Positions 1 through 8,558 of a DNA stretch of 64,000 nt are shown in pieces. Numbering within the stretch: the stretch's first letter is position 1; every line of letters begins with the position of its first letter. The position numbers were made by a program, and so were the translations under genes. The stretch comes from Sphingomonas gei. Its GTDB lineage: Bacteria > Pseudomonadota > Alphaproteobacteria > Sphingomonadales > Sphingomonadaceae. The notes beneath the pieces were generated by a model. It was not told the DNA's origin and searched no databases. It was given only the letters and a program-made list of their open reading frames with translations. Location: the NCBI RefSeq assembly GCF_004792685.1, contig NZ_SRXT01000004.1, positions 310,001-374,000 on the forward strand. The letters are read 5' to 3'.

Positions 1-380
1 CGGTCAACGATCGCTTCGGGCATGACGAGGGCGACCGCGTGCTGCGCGACTTCGCGGCGCGGCTGTCGTCCGAGCTTCGCCGCGGCGATCTGGTCGCGCG
101 CTGGGGCGGCGAGGAATTCGCCGTGTTGTTCCGCGGGGCGACCGAGGAAGAAGCGGCGCGGGTGCTCGCGCGCGTCGGCCGGCGTCTGATCGCGAGTCCG
201 CTGATCGTGTGCGACGGCCAAGCGCTGACCTTCTCCGCCGGGATCTGCCGCTTCGGTGGCGAGGCGCTGGACGATTCGATCGCGTGCGCCGACAAGGCGC
301 TCTACGAGGCCAAGGAGACAGGGCGCAACCGGATCGTCCGTGCCAACCAGGGTGGCCAGCCGGCGTTGCCGCTCGGCTGA
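1..380 (+). CDS. Diguanylate cyclase (GGDEF domain), 3' part only
   Basis: The gene enters from the left edge; the first full codon is at base 3. The visible part is the end of a GGDEF domain, which makes cyclic di-GMP from two GTP. The signature is RWGGEEFAVLF, a GGEEF variant that is normally active. An RxxD inhibitory site (RRGD) lies five residues before it, as in product-inhibited cyclases. The closing block with DKALYEAKETGRNRI is typical of the domain end, and the protein stops soon after, so any sensor domains lie upstream. An EAL protein (39619-40401) and a PilZ protein (21839-22168) in this window belong to the same signalling network. The family is certain; the full architecture is unknown. 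Confidence 0.93.
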   Translation, partial: VNDRFGHDEGDRVLRDFAARLSSELRRGDLVARWGGEEFAVLFRGATEEEAARVLARVGRRLIASPLIVCDGQALTFSAGICRFGGEALDDSIACADKALYEAKETGRNRIVRANQGGQPALPLG

Positions 381-424
381 ACGAGGGGCTTCGACACGCG
401 GCCAAGCTGCGATATGGGCGGGGG

Positions 425-2524
425 ATGACCGATCTTGCCAAGCCCCCCGTCGCCGCCACCCGCCCGCACAGCTTCTCCGTCCACGGCGTGACCATCGAGG
501 ATCCCTGGGCGTGGTTGCGTGATCCCGGCTATCCCGAAGTCACCGACAAGGATGTGCTCGCCTATCTCGACGAAGAGAACGCCTATTTCGAGACGGTGAT
601 CGCGCCGCTGAAGCCGCTCAGCGAGCGGCTGTTCCTGGAGATGCGCGGCCGGATCAAGGAAGACGAATCGACCGTGCCGCAAAAGGACGGCGACTGGCTC
701 TACTGGACCGATTACGAGACCGGCGGCGAATATCCGCGCTGGTGGCGCAAGCCGGTAGCGGGCGGCGCGGACGAACTGATCCTCGACGAGCCGGCGCTCG
801 CGGCGGGCAAGGAATATTTCCGCGTGGGCGCGATCACGATCAGCGAGGACGGCGCGCTGATGGCCTATTCGACCGACGATGACGGCGGCGAGCGCTACAC
901 GATCCGCTTCAAGGATCTGAGCGGCGGTGCCGCGATCGGCGAGAAGATCGAAGGCGCCGCAGGCAAATGGGGCGATGTCTCGATCGAGGGGACGATCGGC
1001 AACATCGTCTTCACTGCCGGGGGCGACGCCATCCTCTATGGCGTTACCGACGAGAATTGGCGGACGCGGACGATCAAGCTGCACCGGCTGGGCACCAGCC
1101 CCGCCGAAGACGTGGTGATCTATTATGAGGAGGAACTCGGCTTCTCGGTCGGCGCCGAGACGAGCAGCGACCGCAAGTGGATCCTGCTGACCACCAGCGA
1201 CCACGAAACCACCGAGATCCGGCTCTATCCCGCCCAAGATCCGCTCGCCGATCCGATCCTGGTCAGCCCGCGCAAGCGTGGCCGCGAATATGACGTCGAC
1301 CTGCACGGCGACACCTTGTTCATCCACACCAACGATGTGGACCCGCAATTCCGGCTGGTCACCGCGAGCATTGCCGATCCGGGCGAGTGGGTCGAACGGA
1401 TCGCGGCTTCGCCGCATTTCTATATGACCGGGGTGGCGTGCTTCGCCGATTTTTTCATCGTCGAGGGCCGCGAGGACGGGCTCGATCAAGTCGAGCTGCA
1501 CCGCTACGATCCCGCAATCGCCCCCGTGCGGCTGGAATTTCCCGAGGCGAGCTATGTCGCCGGCCTGGCCGACAATCCCGAATATGCCGTCGATAAATTG
1601 CGGCTGAGTTATGAATCGATGGTCACGCCGGGGACGGTGCAGGACTACATCGTCGCCACCGGCGCGATCGAGACGCTCAAGGTGCAGGAAATCCCGAGCG
1701 GCTATGACGCGTCGAAATACCGCACCGAGCGGATCAAGATCGCGGCGCGCGACGGAGTCGAGGTGCCGGTGTCGATCGTCTATCCGAAGGACTTCCCGCG
1801 TGACGGTAGCGGCAAGCTCTATCTCTATGCCTATGGCGCCTACGGCTATGCGGTCCCGCCAGGCTTCTCGACCAGCCGGATGTCGTTCCTCGACCGCGGC
1901 ATGGCCTTCGCGATCGCGCATATCCGCGGCGGCGACGATCTCGGCCAGACCTGGTATCACGAAGGCAAGCTCGAGAAGCGCAGCAACACCTTCAACGATT
2001 TCGTCGACGTGGCGAAGGGGCTGGTCGAGCGGGGCTTCACCCATGCGGGGGGAATCGCGATCGCCGGGCGATCCGCCGGCGGCGAGCTGATGGGCGCGGT
2101 GGTCAATTCGGACCCCGAATTGTGGGGCGCAGTGGTCGCCGATGTTCCGTTCGTCGACGTGCTCAACACGATGCTCGATGCCGAGCTGCCGCTGACTCCG
2201 GGCGAATGGCCCGAATGGGGCAATCCGATCGAGGACCCCAAGGCGTTCGAACTGATCCGGTCCTATTCGCCCTACGACAATGTCCGCGCGCAGGATTATC
2301 CGCCCTTGTTCATCTCGGGCGGGCTCAACGATCCGCGGGTAACCTATTGGGAGCCCGCCAAATGGGCCGCCAAGCTGCGCGCGACCAAGACCGACGACAA
2401 TATTCTGGTGCTCAAGACGAACATGGGCGCGGGGCATGGCGGCAAGTCGGGCCGCTGGGAGAGCCTCAGGGAATCCGCCGACGAAATGGCGTTCGTGCTC
2501 TGGCAGCTGGGGGTGGAGGAATAG
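425..2524 (+). CDS. ptrB: Oligopeptidase B (S9A serine peptidase)
   Basis: A 699-residue peptidase of the prolyl oligopeptidase family, which cleaves short peptides after Arg or Lys, probably in the cytoplasm as no signal peptide is seen. An N-terminal beta-propeller (about residues 1-420) precedes the alpha/beta-hydrolase domain. The catalytic triad is visible: Ser550 in GRSAGGELMG, Asp636 in SGGLNDPRV and His671 in GAGHGGKSGR. The open frame extends upstream to base 209, but that part overlaps the GGDEF gene in another frame and reads as low-complexity Arg/Ala sequence. The ATG at 425 begins with residues typical of the family. Length matches the usual 680-720 residues. Confidence 0.93.
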   Translation: MTDLAKPPVAATRPHSFSVHGVTIEDPWAWLRDPGYPEVTDKDVLAYLDEENAYFETVIAPLKPLSERLFLEMRGRIKEDESTVPQKDGDWLYWTDYETGGEYPRWWRKPVAGGADELILDEPALAAGKEYFRVGAITISEDGALMAYSTDDDGGERYTIRFKDLSGGAAIGEKIEGAAGKWGDVSIEGTIGNIVFTAGGDAILYGVTDENWRTRTIKLHRLGTSPAEDVVIYYEEELGFSVGAETSSDRKWILLTTSDHETTEIRLYPAQDPLADPILVSPRKRGREYDVDLHGDTLFIHTNDVDPQFRLVTASIADPGEWVERIAASPHFYMTGVACFADFFIVEGREDGLDQVELHRYDPAIAPVRLEFPEASYVAGLADNPEYAVDKLRLSYESMVTPGTVQDYIVATGAIETLKVQEIPSGYDASKYRTERIKIAARDGVEVPVSIVYPKDFPRDGSGKLYLYAYGAYGYAVPPGFSTSRMSFLDRGMAFAIAHIRGGDDLGQTWYHEGKLEKRSNTFNDFVDVAKGLVERGFTHAGGIAIAGRSAGGELMGAVVNSDPELWGAVVADVPFVDVLNTMLDAELPLTPGEWPEWGNPIEDPKAFELIRSYSPYDNVRAQDYPPLFISGGLNDPRVTYWEPAKWAAKLRATKTDDNILVLKTNMGAGHGGKSGRWESLRESADEMAFVLWQLGVEE

Positions 2525-2569
2525 AGGAGCTTCATCCTCCCCTCCAGCGAAGGATCATGATGCGCGCGC

Positions 2570-2758
2570 CTACCGCCCCGCGCGTTCGGTCAACCGGCTC
2601 TCGCGGGCGCAGGTGTGGCAAAAGGCGAAATCGAATATCTCGCTGAGCACCCAGGCTTGGCTTTCCAGGTTCCATTCGGCCCAGGCGTCGCGCGTCACGG
2701 CCACGCTGCCGCAGCGCTCGCACGCATATTCTACCCGAGGAGTGCCGCCTTCTGCCAC
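2570..2758 (-). CDS. Small CxxC/CxxC zinc-ribbon-like protein
   Basis: A 62-residue protein with two CxxC pairs (CERCG near residue 14 and CHTC near residue 47), separated by a Trp-rich segment (AWAEWNLESQAW). This spacing suggests one structural zinc site. The start is a GTG at 2758. A slightly longer overlapping frame is rejected because it lacks the cysteine pattern. It lies between the end of ptrB and the lipoprotein gene, on the opposite strand to ptrB. The function is unknown; small zinc-ribbon proteins of this type may bind nucleic acid or act as adaptors. Confidence 0.6.
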   Translation of the reverse strand: MAEGGTPRVEYACERCGSVAVTRDAWAEWNLESQAWVLSEIFDFAFCHTCARESRLTERAGR

Positions 2759-2840
2759 AAGCGCATCGTGCCACGGTTCAGGTCCGCTTCGGACGAAAAT
2801 GTATCCGAAATGGAGTCTTCTGTGCGCCTATGGCGGCCCC

Positions 2841-3488
2841 TCAGCCGCGCGGCTGCTGGTCGACCGGGACCGGGGTGAGCTCGTAGATGTCGAGCTGGCG
2901 TCCGTCGGCGCCGGCTACCGCCAGCCGCCAGCGGAACCCGCCGACGCGCTCGACTACGCCGACCATGTCGCGGGCGGGCTGGTTGCCATAGCCGATCGAA
3001 TTGTCCCCCGCGCGACGCTGGCGTGCGCCGAGGAAGACATAGCGCTTGCCGTCGGGGTAGAAATAGCCGGCGGCGGGATCGGCGCCGGTCTGCTTGACGA
3101 AGGCGACGCCCTCCGCCGTGCCCGACACGTAACAGAAGTCGTTCGACGAGCTGCGGACGGTCGCCGCGCCGCGCCGCGGGGTGCGCAGCTTGACTACCCG
3201 GCAATGATAGGAGCCGGGAGTCACCCCCGGCATGTCGAGACCTGCCTGCGGATCGACCAATCTACCCTGTGCGGTGCGGACGCGCGGCGTCAGCTTCGCG
3301 TGCAGGCCATCCCAGTTCGCCCGCAGATCGCCGAGCCGGGCCTCGTCTTCCGGGCGGATCGAGGCGCGCCATGCCGGCGGCTCCTCGACCTTGACGGTGC
3401 TGACGAACACCACCTGCGGCGGGGGAGCCTTGGCCGCGCAGGCGGCAAGCGTTGCACACAGAAAAAGCGTGGCGATGCGCCGATACAT
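2841..3488 (-). CDS. Putative lipoprotein, DUF4893-like
   Basis: A 215-residue exported protein. The ATG at 3488 is preceded at good spacing by GGAGG. The N-terminus MYRRIATLFLCATLAACAAK is a lipoprotein signal with a lipobox (LAAC), so the mature protein is probably lipid-anchored at Cys17. The mature part starts with a helical segment (RPEDEARLGDLRANWDGL) that resembles DUF4893 and continues with a beta-rich domain containing two cysteines (SYHCRV, NDFCYV). The DUF4893 assignment rests on recognition of pattern, not on a search. No enzymatic motif is visible and the role is unknown. Confidence 0.7.
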   Translation of the reverse strand: MYRRIATLFLCATLAACAAKAPPPQVVFVSTVKVEEPPAWRASIRPEDEARLGDLRANWDGLHAKLTPRVRTAQGRLVDPQAGLDMPGVTPGSYHCRVVKLRTPRRGAATVRSSSNDFCYVSGTAEGVAFVKQTGADPAAGYFYPDGKRYVFLGARQRRAGDNSIGYGNQPARDMVGVVERVGGFRWRLAVAGADGRQLDIYELTPVPVDQQPRG

Positions 3489-3513
3489 TGGCGATCCTCC
3501 GATCAACGTCCGA

Positions 3514-3536
3514 ATTGTCGAAAACTATTGTCGAAA
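3514..3536. promoter_or_regulatory. Direct repeat upstream of the lipoprotein gene
   Basis: The 10-mer ATTGTCGAAA occurs twice, at 3514-3523 and 3527-3536, with starts 13 bp apart. It sits in an AT-richer stretch just upstream of the lipoprotein start at 3488 on the minus strand. It could be a repeated activator or repressor site or part of the promoter. No regulator can be assigned. Confidence 0.3.
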
Positions 3537-3618
3537 TATGAACGGGAGACGTTAACGAATGGTAAACGGCACCTAAATCTTGCGGTGCAGCATGGCGAGG
3601 ACCCGCCGCTCGATGCCG

Positions 3619-4110
3619 CTATTCGGCGGCACGCATCTCGGGCTCGTCGAACACGTCCTCGGGAAGCGCCCAGACGAGATCGCCCTTCTGGAGCACGCGG
3701 CCGTCCTGCGCCTGGACCGTCACGGGCGCGATCGGCCGGCGGTCGCGCGCGTCGACCAATACCGGCGAGGCAGGTACGCAGGTCTCCCAGCGCTCGCCCC
3801 ATTGGCGTAGCGCGACCATCGTCGGCAACAGCGCATAACCCTTGTCGGTGAGGCGATATTCGATCTTGCGGCGATCCTCGGGGCAAGGCCGGCGCACGAG
3901 AATATCCTTGTCGACCAGCCGCGCCAGCCGGTTGGCAAGGATATTGCGCGCGATGCCGAGCTCCGACTGGAACTCCTCGAAATGATGCAGTCCGTTGAAC
4001 GAGCCGCGCAGGATCAGGAACGACCAGCGCTCCCCCATCGCCTCCAGCGCAGCCGGAAGGCTGCACTCTTTCGCCAGCTCACGCAGCGACTCTCGGACCG
4101 CACCACCCAT
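3619..4110 (-). CDS. HxlR-family winged-helix transcriptional regulator
   Basis: A 163-residue regulator counted from the ATG at 4110. The HxlR pattern is clear: C18 in AKECSLPAALEAMGERW, then LILRGSFNGLHHFEEFQ, the recognition region GIARNILANRLARLV, and the wing with EDRRKIEYRLTDKG. Such proteins bind palindromic DNA as dimers and often respond to electrophiles or redox stress. The C-terminal 60 residues extend beyond the usual 100-120-residue core and end in an acidic tail. It is divergent from the small secreted protein gene at 4260, with a palindrome in the shared region, so it may control itself and that neighbour. A longer start at 4173 is open but lacks family similarity. Confidence 0.88.
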   Translation of the reverse strand: MGGAVRESLRELAKECSLPAALEAMGERWSFLILRGSFNGLHHFEEFQSELGIARNILANRLARLVDKDILVRRPCPEDRRKIEYRLTDKGYALLPTMVALRQWGERWETCVPASPVLVDARDRRPIAPVTVQAQDGRVLQKGDLVWALPEDVFDEPEMRAAE

Positions 4111-4191
4111 GACTGAGCACTCTACTCCAATTCGCCGACCCGAGAAACGGGATAACACATTGCGACGCAGCAATAGTTTCTGCTTGCAACT

Positions 4192-4212
4192 TACCTGTGT
4201 GTCAATTAGGTA
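4192..4212. promoter_or_regulatory. Candidate HxlR operator in divergent promoter region
   Basis: The intergenic region between the HxlR gene and the secreted-protein gene holds the inverted repeat TACCT-N11-AGGTA, flanked by weaker matching bases (TTGCAACT on the left, ATTGATTCGCAA on the right). Position and symmetry fit a dimeric winged-helix repressor site. This is inference from symmetry only. Confidence 0.35.
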
Positions 4213-4259
4213 TTGATTCGCAACTGATGTTGCGCCCGGAAGTTCCCCAGGAGGACGAT

Positions 4260-4574
4260 ATGACCCGATATCTTGCCGTCGCGGCAGCTGCCGCGGCCAC
4301 GCTGGCGCTCACCCCTGCGACCGGCTTCGCCCAGACCGCACGCGGCTATTATGCCGCGACGCCGGTGACGTCGCCCGAGAAGAACAGCTTGGTCACGCGC
4401 TCGACGATCTGGAAATGCGGCGAAGGCGTCTGCGTCGCGTCCAAGGCGAATGCGCGCGACCACATCGTCTGCGAACTCGTCGCCCGCGAAGTCGGCCAGC
4501 TCCAGTCGTTCCGCGCGGGCGGCGCGGACTTCGACGCGGATGCGCTCGCCAAGTGCAACACCAAGGCGCGCTAG
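4260..4574 (+). CDS. Small secreted protein, CC_3452-like
   Basis: A 104-residue exported protein. The ATG at 4260 follows an excellent ribosome site (AGGAGG seven bases upstream). Residues 1-22 form a signal peptide (MTRYLAVAAAAAATLALTP...GFAQ). The mature part has four cysteines in the pattern WKCGEGVC, VCEL and KCN, which suggests two disulfides in the periplasm. The pattern resembles the alphaproteobacterial CC_3452 family of unknown function; this is recognition, not a search. It is transcribed divergently from the HxlR regulator and precedes the Rel/Spo gene by 49 bases. Confidence 0.75.
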   Translation: MTRYLAVAAAAAATLALTPATGFAQTARGYYAATPVTSPEKNSLVTRSTIWKCGEGVCVASKANARDHIVCELVAREVGQLQSFRAGGADFDADALAKCNTKAR

Positions 4575-4623
4575 GCCGCGAAAAACATTGCAATGCAGCA
4601 GCACGGGGCGCCATCTAGGCCCC

Positions 4624-6711
4624 GTGCTGCGTCAATATGAACTTGTAGACCGGGTCCTGTCCTACGACCCCGAAGCCGACGAGGCGTTGCTCAACCGCGC
4701 GTATGTCTTCTCGGTCAACGCGCATGGCAGCCAGAAGCGCGCGAGCGGCGATCCCTATTTCAGCCATCCGATCGAAGTCGCCGGCATCCTCACCGACTTG
4801 CATCTCGATGCCGAGACCATCGCGACGGCGATCCTCCACGACACAATCGAGGATACCGTCGCCACGCCCGAGGAGATCCGCCGGCTGTTCGGCGACAATG
4901 TCGCGCGGATGGTCGACGGGGTGACCAAGCTCTCCAAGATCGAGGCGCAGACCGAGAGCGAGCGCGCCGCGGAAAACCTCCGCAAGTTCCTGCTCGCAAT
5001 GTCCGACGACATCCGCGTGCTGCTGGTCAAGCTGGCAGACCGGCTGCACAATATGCGCACGCTCCACTTCATCAAGAACCCGGACAAGCGCAAGCGCATC
5101 GCCCGCGAGACGATGGACATCTATGCCCCGCTCGCCGAGCGGATCGGCATGTACGAGTTCATGAAGGAGATGCAGACGCTCGCTTTCCGCGAGCTCGAGC
5201 CCGAAGCCTATGAGAGCATCACCAAGCGGCTCGAGAGCCTGAAGGTCGAAGGCGAGGACCGCATCGCCAAGATCGCCTCGGGCCTCAAGCTGCTGCTTGC
5301 GCGCGGCGGCGTCGAGGGGGAGATTTCGGGACGCGAGAAGCATCCTTATTCGATCTGGAAGAAGATGTCCGAGCGCCATGTGTCGCTCGAGCAGCTCAGC
5401 GACGTGATGGCGTTCCGCGCGATCGTCGAAAGTGAAGAGGAATGTTACCGTGCGCTCGGGGTGATCCACCGGCGCTGGCCGATGGTGCCGGGGCGGTTCA
5501 AGGATTACATCTCGACGCCCAAGCGCAACGGCTATCGCTCGCTCCACACGACGATCATGCACGCCGGCGATACCCGCGTCGAAATCCAGATCCGCACGCG
5601 CGACATGCATGCCCGTGCCGAATTCGGCCTCGCCGCACACTGGGCATACAAGCAGGATTCGGTGCGCCCCGATACCCAGGTCAGCTGGATCCGCGACCTG
5701 ATCGAGATCCTCGAACATGCCGAAAGCCCCGAGGAGCTGCTCGAGCATACCCGGATGGCGATGTACCAGGATCGGATCTTCGCCTTCACCCCCAAGGGCG
5801 AGCTGATCCAGCTGCCCAAGGGCGCGACGCCGATCGACTTCGCATATGCCGTCCATACCGATCTCGGCGACCAGGCGGTCGGCGCCAAGGTCAACGGCAA
5901 GGTGGTGCCGCTGCGCACCGAGATCCAGCAGGGCGACCAGGTCGCGATCCTGCGCTCGAAAGCGCAGGAGCCGCAGGCAAACTGGCTCAACTTCGCGATC
6001 ACCGGCAAGGCGCGCGCGGCGATCCGCCGGCACATCCGCCACAAGGAGCGCGACGAGACGGTGGCGCTCGGCCGCAAACTGTATGACGAGATCGTCCAGC
6101 GGCTGCCGACGCCAGCGGGCGAGGGCGCGCTCACGGATGCGCTCAAGCGCTTGAAGCTCGCCGACGAGGGTGCGCTGATGGAGGCGATCGCGCGGCGCAA
6201 GCTGACCGATGCGCAAGTGATGGAAGCGGTGATGCCGGGCTCTACCGAGGGCGCCGAGCAGGAAATGCCCAGCCAGGCGCGGGCAATCGACATCAAGGGG
6301 CTGACTCCCGGGGTCGCGTTCAACTTCTCCGAGGATTGCCGCCCGGTCCCGGGTGATCGCATCGTCGGGGTGCGCCGGCCCGGCGAGCCGATCGAGGTTC
6401 ACCGGATCGACTGCGCCGGACTCGGCGAGACCGACGAGGAGGATTGGGTCGACTTGACCTGGGGCGACCGCGCCGAGGGCGGCATCGCGCGGATCGCGGT
6501 GACGCTCAAGAACGAGCCCGGTGCGCTGGGCGCGGTGGCGACCTTGATCGGCGCGCAGAAGGCCAACATCCTCGGGCTCCGGATGGACAATCGCGACACG
6601 ACGTTCCACACCAATGCGATCGACGTCGAGGTCCGCAACGCGACGCATCTGATGCGGCTGCTCGCGGCGCTCCGCGCGGCGGACGTCGTCAATTCGGTAG
6701 AGCGGGCCTAA
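4624..6711 (+). CDS. rsh: Bifunctional (p)ppGpp synthetase/hydrolase (RelA/SpoT family)
   Basis: A 695-residue Rel/Spo homologue that makes and degrades the alarmone (p)ppGpp. Domains in order: HD hydrolase with an intact HDxxED motif (His72-Asp73 to Glu76-Asp77); synthetase with RFKDYISTPKRNGYRSLHTT and EIQIRT; TGS domain (IFAFTPKGELIQLPKGAT, about 385-445); and a C-terminal ACT domain (about 620-695). Both catalytic centres look intact, so it is probably the single bifunctional enzyme usual in alphaproteobacteria. The start is taken as GTG at 4624 because family proteins begin with LRQYELVxRVLxYDP. The open frame upstream to 4450 overlaps the previous gene out of frame. No strong ribosome site is visible. 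Confidence 0.95.
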   Translation: MLRQYELVDRVLSYDPEADEALLNRAYVFSVNAHGSQKRASGDPYFSHPIEVAGILTDLHLDAETIATAILHDTIEDTVATPEEIRRLFGDNVARMVDGVTKLSKIEAQTESERAAENLRKFLLAMSDDIRVLLVKLADRLHNMRTLHFIKNPDKRKRIARETMDIYAPLAERIGMYEFMKEMQTLAFRELEPEAYESITKRLESLKVEGEDRIAKIASGLKLLLARGGVEGEISGREKHPYSIWKKMSERHVSLEQLSDVMAFRAIVESEEECYRALGVIHRRWPMVPGRFKDYISTPKRNGYRSLHTTIMHAGDTRVEIQIRTRDMHARAEFGLAAHWAYKQDSVRPDTQVSWIRDLIEILEHAESPEELLEHTRMAMYQDRIFAFTPKGELIQLPKGATPIDFAYAVHTDLGDQAVGAKVNGKVVPLRTEIQQGDQVAILRSKAQEPQANWLNFAITGKARAAIRRHIRHKERDETVALGRKLYDEIVQRLPTPAGEGALTDALKRLKLADEGALMEAIARRKLTDAQVMEAVMPGSTEGAEQEMPSQARAIDIKGLTPGVAFNFSEDCRPVPGDRIVGVRRPGEPIEVHRIDCAGLGETDEEDWVDLTWGDRAEGGIARIAVTLKNEPGALGAVATLIGAQKANILGLRMDNRDTTFHTNAIDVEVRNATHLMRLLAALRAADVVNSVERA

Positions 6712-6713
6712 TT

Positions 6714-6734
6714 CCCTCTCCCGTCGGGGGAGGG
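6714..6734 (+). terminator. Possible hairpin terminator after rsh
   Basis: A short GC-rich hairpin (CCCTCTCCC, loop GTCG, GGGGAGGG) starts three bases after the rsh stop codon. A GATTTT stretch follows about 16 bases later. It may terminate rsh transcription or be the remnant of a palindromic repeat such as those elsewhere in the window. Confidence 0.35.
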
Positions 6735-6790
6735 CGGTTCGGCGGATTTTCATGTGACGCCGCCCTCATGCCCCGCTACAGCGGCCGGTC

Positions 6791-7816
6791 ATGAAGAGGC
6801 CCAAGCTTTCCGTCGTCGTCCCTTGCTACAATGAAGAGGCGTGCCTCGACATGCTGCACGCGCGCATCTCGGCTGCGGCGCAGGCGGCGGTGGGCAATGA
6901 TTACGAGATCGTGCTGATCAACGACGGCTCGCGCGACGCCAGCTGGAAGGTGATGCAGCGGCTGTCCGAAGGCGATCCGCGTCTCGTCGCGATCAATCTG
7001 TCGCGCAACCATGGCCATCAACTCGCGCTCACCGCCGGGCTCGATCTGTGCGCGGGCGACGAGATATTGATCATCGATGCCGATCTCCAGGATCCGCCCG
7101 AATTGCTCACCGACATGCGCGCGGCGATGAAGAGCCAGGGCGCCGACGTCGTCTATGCGGTGCGGCGCAAGCGCGATGGCGAGACGATCTTCAAGAAGAT
7201 CACCGCGGCGTTCTTCTATCGCATGCTCGACCGGATCACCGACACGCCGATCCCGCTCGATACCGGTGACTTCCGGCTGATGACGCGGCGTGCGCTCGAC
7301 GCGTTTCTGTCGCTGCCCGAACAGGCGCGCTTCATCCGCGGGATGGTGGCGTGGATCGGATTCAAGCAGGTGCCGTTTCCCTATGACCGGCACGAACGGC
7401 ACGCCGGGGAGAGCAAATATCCGCTCGGCAAGATGATCCGCTTTGCCATCGACGCGATCACCGGCTTCTCGACCGCTCCATTGCGCTTCGCCAGCCATGT
7501 TGGGCTGCTGCTGACTGCCGCCTCGGCCCTGCTCGTGCTCTACATTCTGGTCGGCTGGCTGTTCGGCCGCGCGATCCCGGGCTGGACCTCGCTGATGCTC
7601 GTCGTCGTGGTGCTCGGCGCGGTCCAGATGTTCGTGCTCGGGATGATCGGCGAATATCTCGGGCGGCTCTATGTCGAGTCCAAGCGGCGGCCGCTCTATC
7701 TGGTAGCGGATGTCGCCGGGCCGGTGCTGGGGCACGCGTCGCTCGGCTATCGCTTCGAGGATTCGGGCGAAGTCAGCGTCTCGCCGCAGGTCGCGCGGAG
7801 CGAGGTGGCGGAGTAG
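6791..7816 (+). CDS. GT2 glycosyltransferase, polyprenyl-phosphate type (DPM1/GtrB-like)
   Basis: A 341-residue membrane glycosyltransferase. The GT-A domain has SVVVPCYNEE at the N-terminus, the metal/nucleotide DAD-type motif (IIDADLQDPPEL near residue 100) and the DTGDFRLMTRRAL block. Two C-terminal transmembrane helices (about 240-258 and 265-292) anchor it. This layout matches enzymes that transfer a sugar from a nucleotide donor to undecaprenyl or dolichyl phosphate on the cytoplasmic face. It is followed by a convergent pair, a methyltransferase and a GtrA-like flippase, consistent with a lipid-linked sugar pathway. Sugar identity is unknown. Confidence 0.88.
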   Translation: MKRPKLSVVVPCYNEEACLDMLHARISAAAQAAVGNDYEIVLINDGSRDASWKVMQRLSEGDPRLVAINLSRNHGHQLALTAGLDLCAGDEILIIDADLQDPPELLTDMRAAMKSQGADVVYAVRRKRDGETIFKKITAAFFYRMLDRITDTPIPLDTGDFRLMTRRALDAFLSLPEQARFIRGMVAWIGFKQVPFPYDRHERHAGESKYPLGKMIRFAIDAITGFSTAPLRFASHVGLLLTAASALLVLYILVGWLFGRAIPGWTSLMLVVVVLGAVQMFVLGMIGEYLGRLYVESKRRPLYLVADVAGPVLGHASLGYRFEDSGEVSVSPQVARSEVAE

Positions 7817-7825
7817 CGGAGCCGC

Positions 7826-8557
7826 TCAGCGCTTCACTGTCGCCAGCGCGATCAGCGACAGCCCGGGAGGCAGCGGCACCCGGCCGACCACATGCCGCTC
7901 AAGCCGGAAGATGCCTTCGAACAAGGTGTTGAGTAGCTTGGGCGGCGGCGAATCGTCGCTATCGTCCTTGCCCATCAGCTTGCCCGCGAAGCGCGCCGCC
8001 ACTGCGACGGGAAACAGCAAGGAATTGAAATAACCGAGCTTGCGACCCTCCAGTCCGGCCTTGTCGAGCAATGCCGCGAACCCCGCCTTCGAATAACGCC
8101 GCTTGTGGTGATTGACCACGTCGTGCGCGCTCCACATCCATTGGTGTGCCGGCACCGTGATCAGGATCCTGCCGCCGGGCTTGAGCGCCGCGGCGATCGC
8201 CTTCAGCGCCGCGACATCGTCCTCGACATGCTCGATCACGTCGAGCACCGCGACCAAATCGTAGCTGCCAGGCTCCACTCCGACCAGCTCGGGGAGCGGC
8301 GCGGTGCCGACGGGCTTGCCAAGCCGCTCGCTCGCCTTGGCGCCCGCGGTTTCGTCGATCTCGATCGCGTCGATCTCGCCGAACTGTGCGAGCATCGGCA
8401 GATTGTGCCCGGTGCCGCAGCCGATCTCGAGGATCCGCGCATCCTTGGGCAGATCGCCCCAGCGCGTGAGGTAATCGGCGAGGATGTCGCGGCGCGCGCG
8501 ATACCACCAATGCGTGGTGTCGTGCTCGGCCATGCGCTCATAAACGATACGGTCCAT
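7826..8557 (-). CDS. Class I SAM-dependent methyltransferase
   Basis: A 243-residue Rossmann methyltransferase. The SAM-binding motif I is ILEIGCGTGHNLPML (about residues 41-55), followed by the acidic residue in DAIEIDE and the motif DLVAVLDVIEHVEDD typical of the UbiE/Methyltransf_11 group. The N-terminus (YERMAEHDTTHWWYRARR) is common in methyltransferases found in sugar or polyketide loci. It begins one base after the end of the GtrA gene on the same strand, so the two are probably co-transcribed. The substrate is probably a sugar or lipid intermediate; this is inferred from context. Confidence 0.85.
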   Translation of the reverse strand: MDRIVYERMAEHDTTHWWYRARRDILADYLTRWGDLPKDARILEIGCGTGHNLPMLAQFGEIDAIEIDETAGAKASERLGKPVGTAPLPELVGVEPGSYDLVAVLDVIEHVEDDVAALKAIAAALKPGGRILITVPAHQWMWSAHDVVNHHKRRYSKAGFAALLDKAGLEGRKLGYFNSLLFPVAVAARFAGKLMGKDDSDDSPPPKLLNTLFEGIFRLERHVVGRVPLPPGLSLIALATVKR

Positions 8558-8558
8558 A

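Noticed and set aside
302..2437. Long minus-strand open frame (711 codons) opposite oligopeptidase B
   Set aside because: The plus-strand gene is certain. The antisense frame is a by-product of high GC content at codon position three and has no family resemblance.
4615..6753. 712-codon minus-strand frame opposite rsh
   Set aside because: It mirrors the rsh gene. The product is Arg/Asp-rich with no domain and includes the rsh terminator region.
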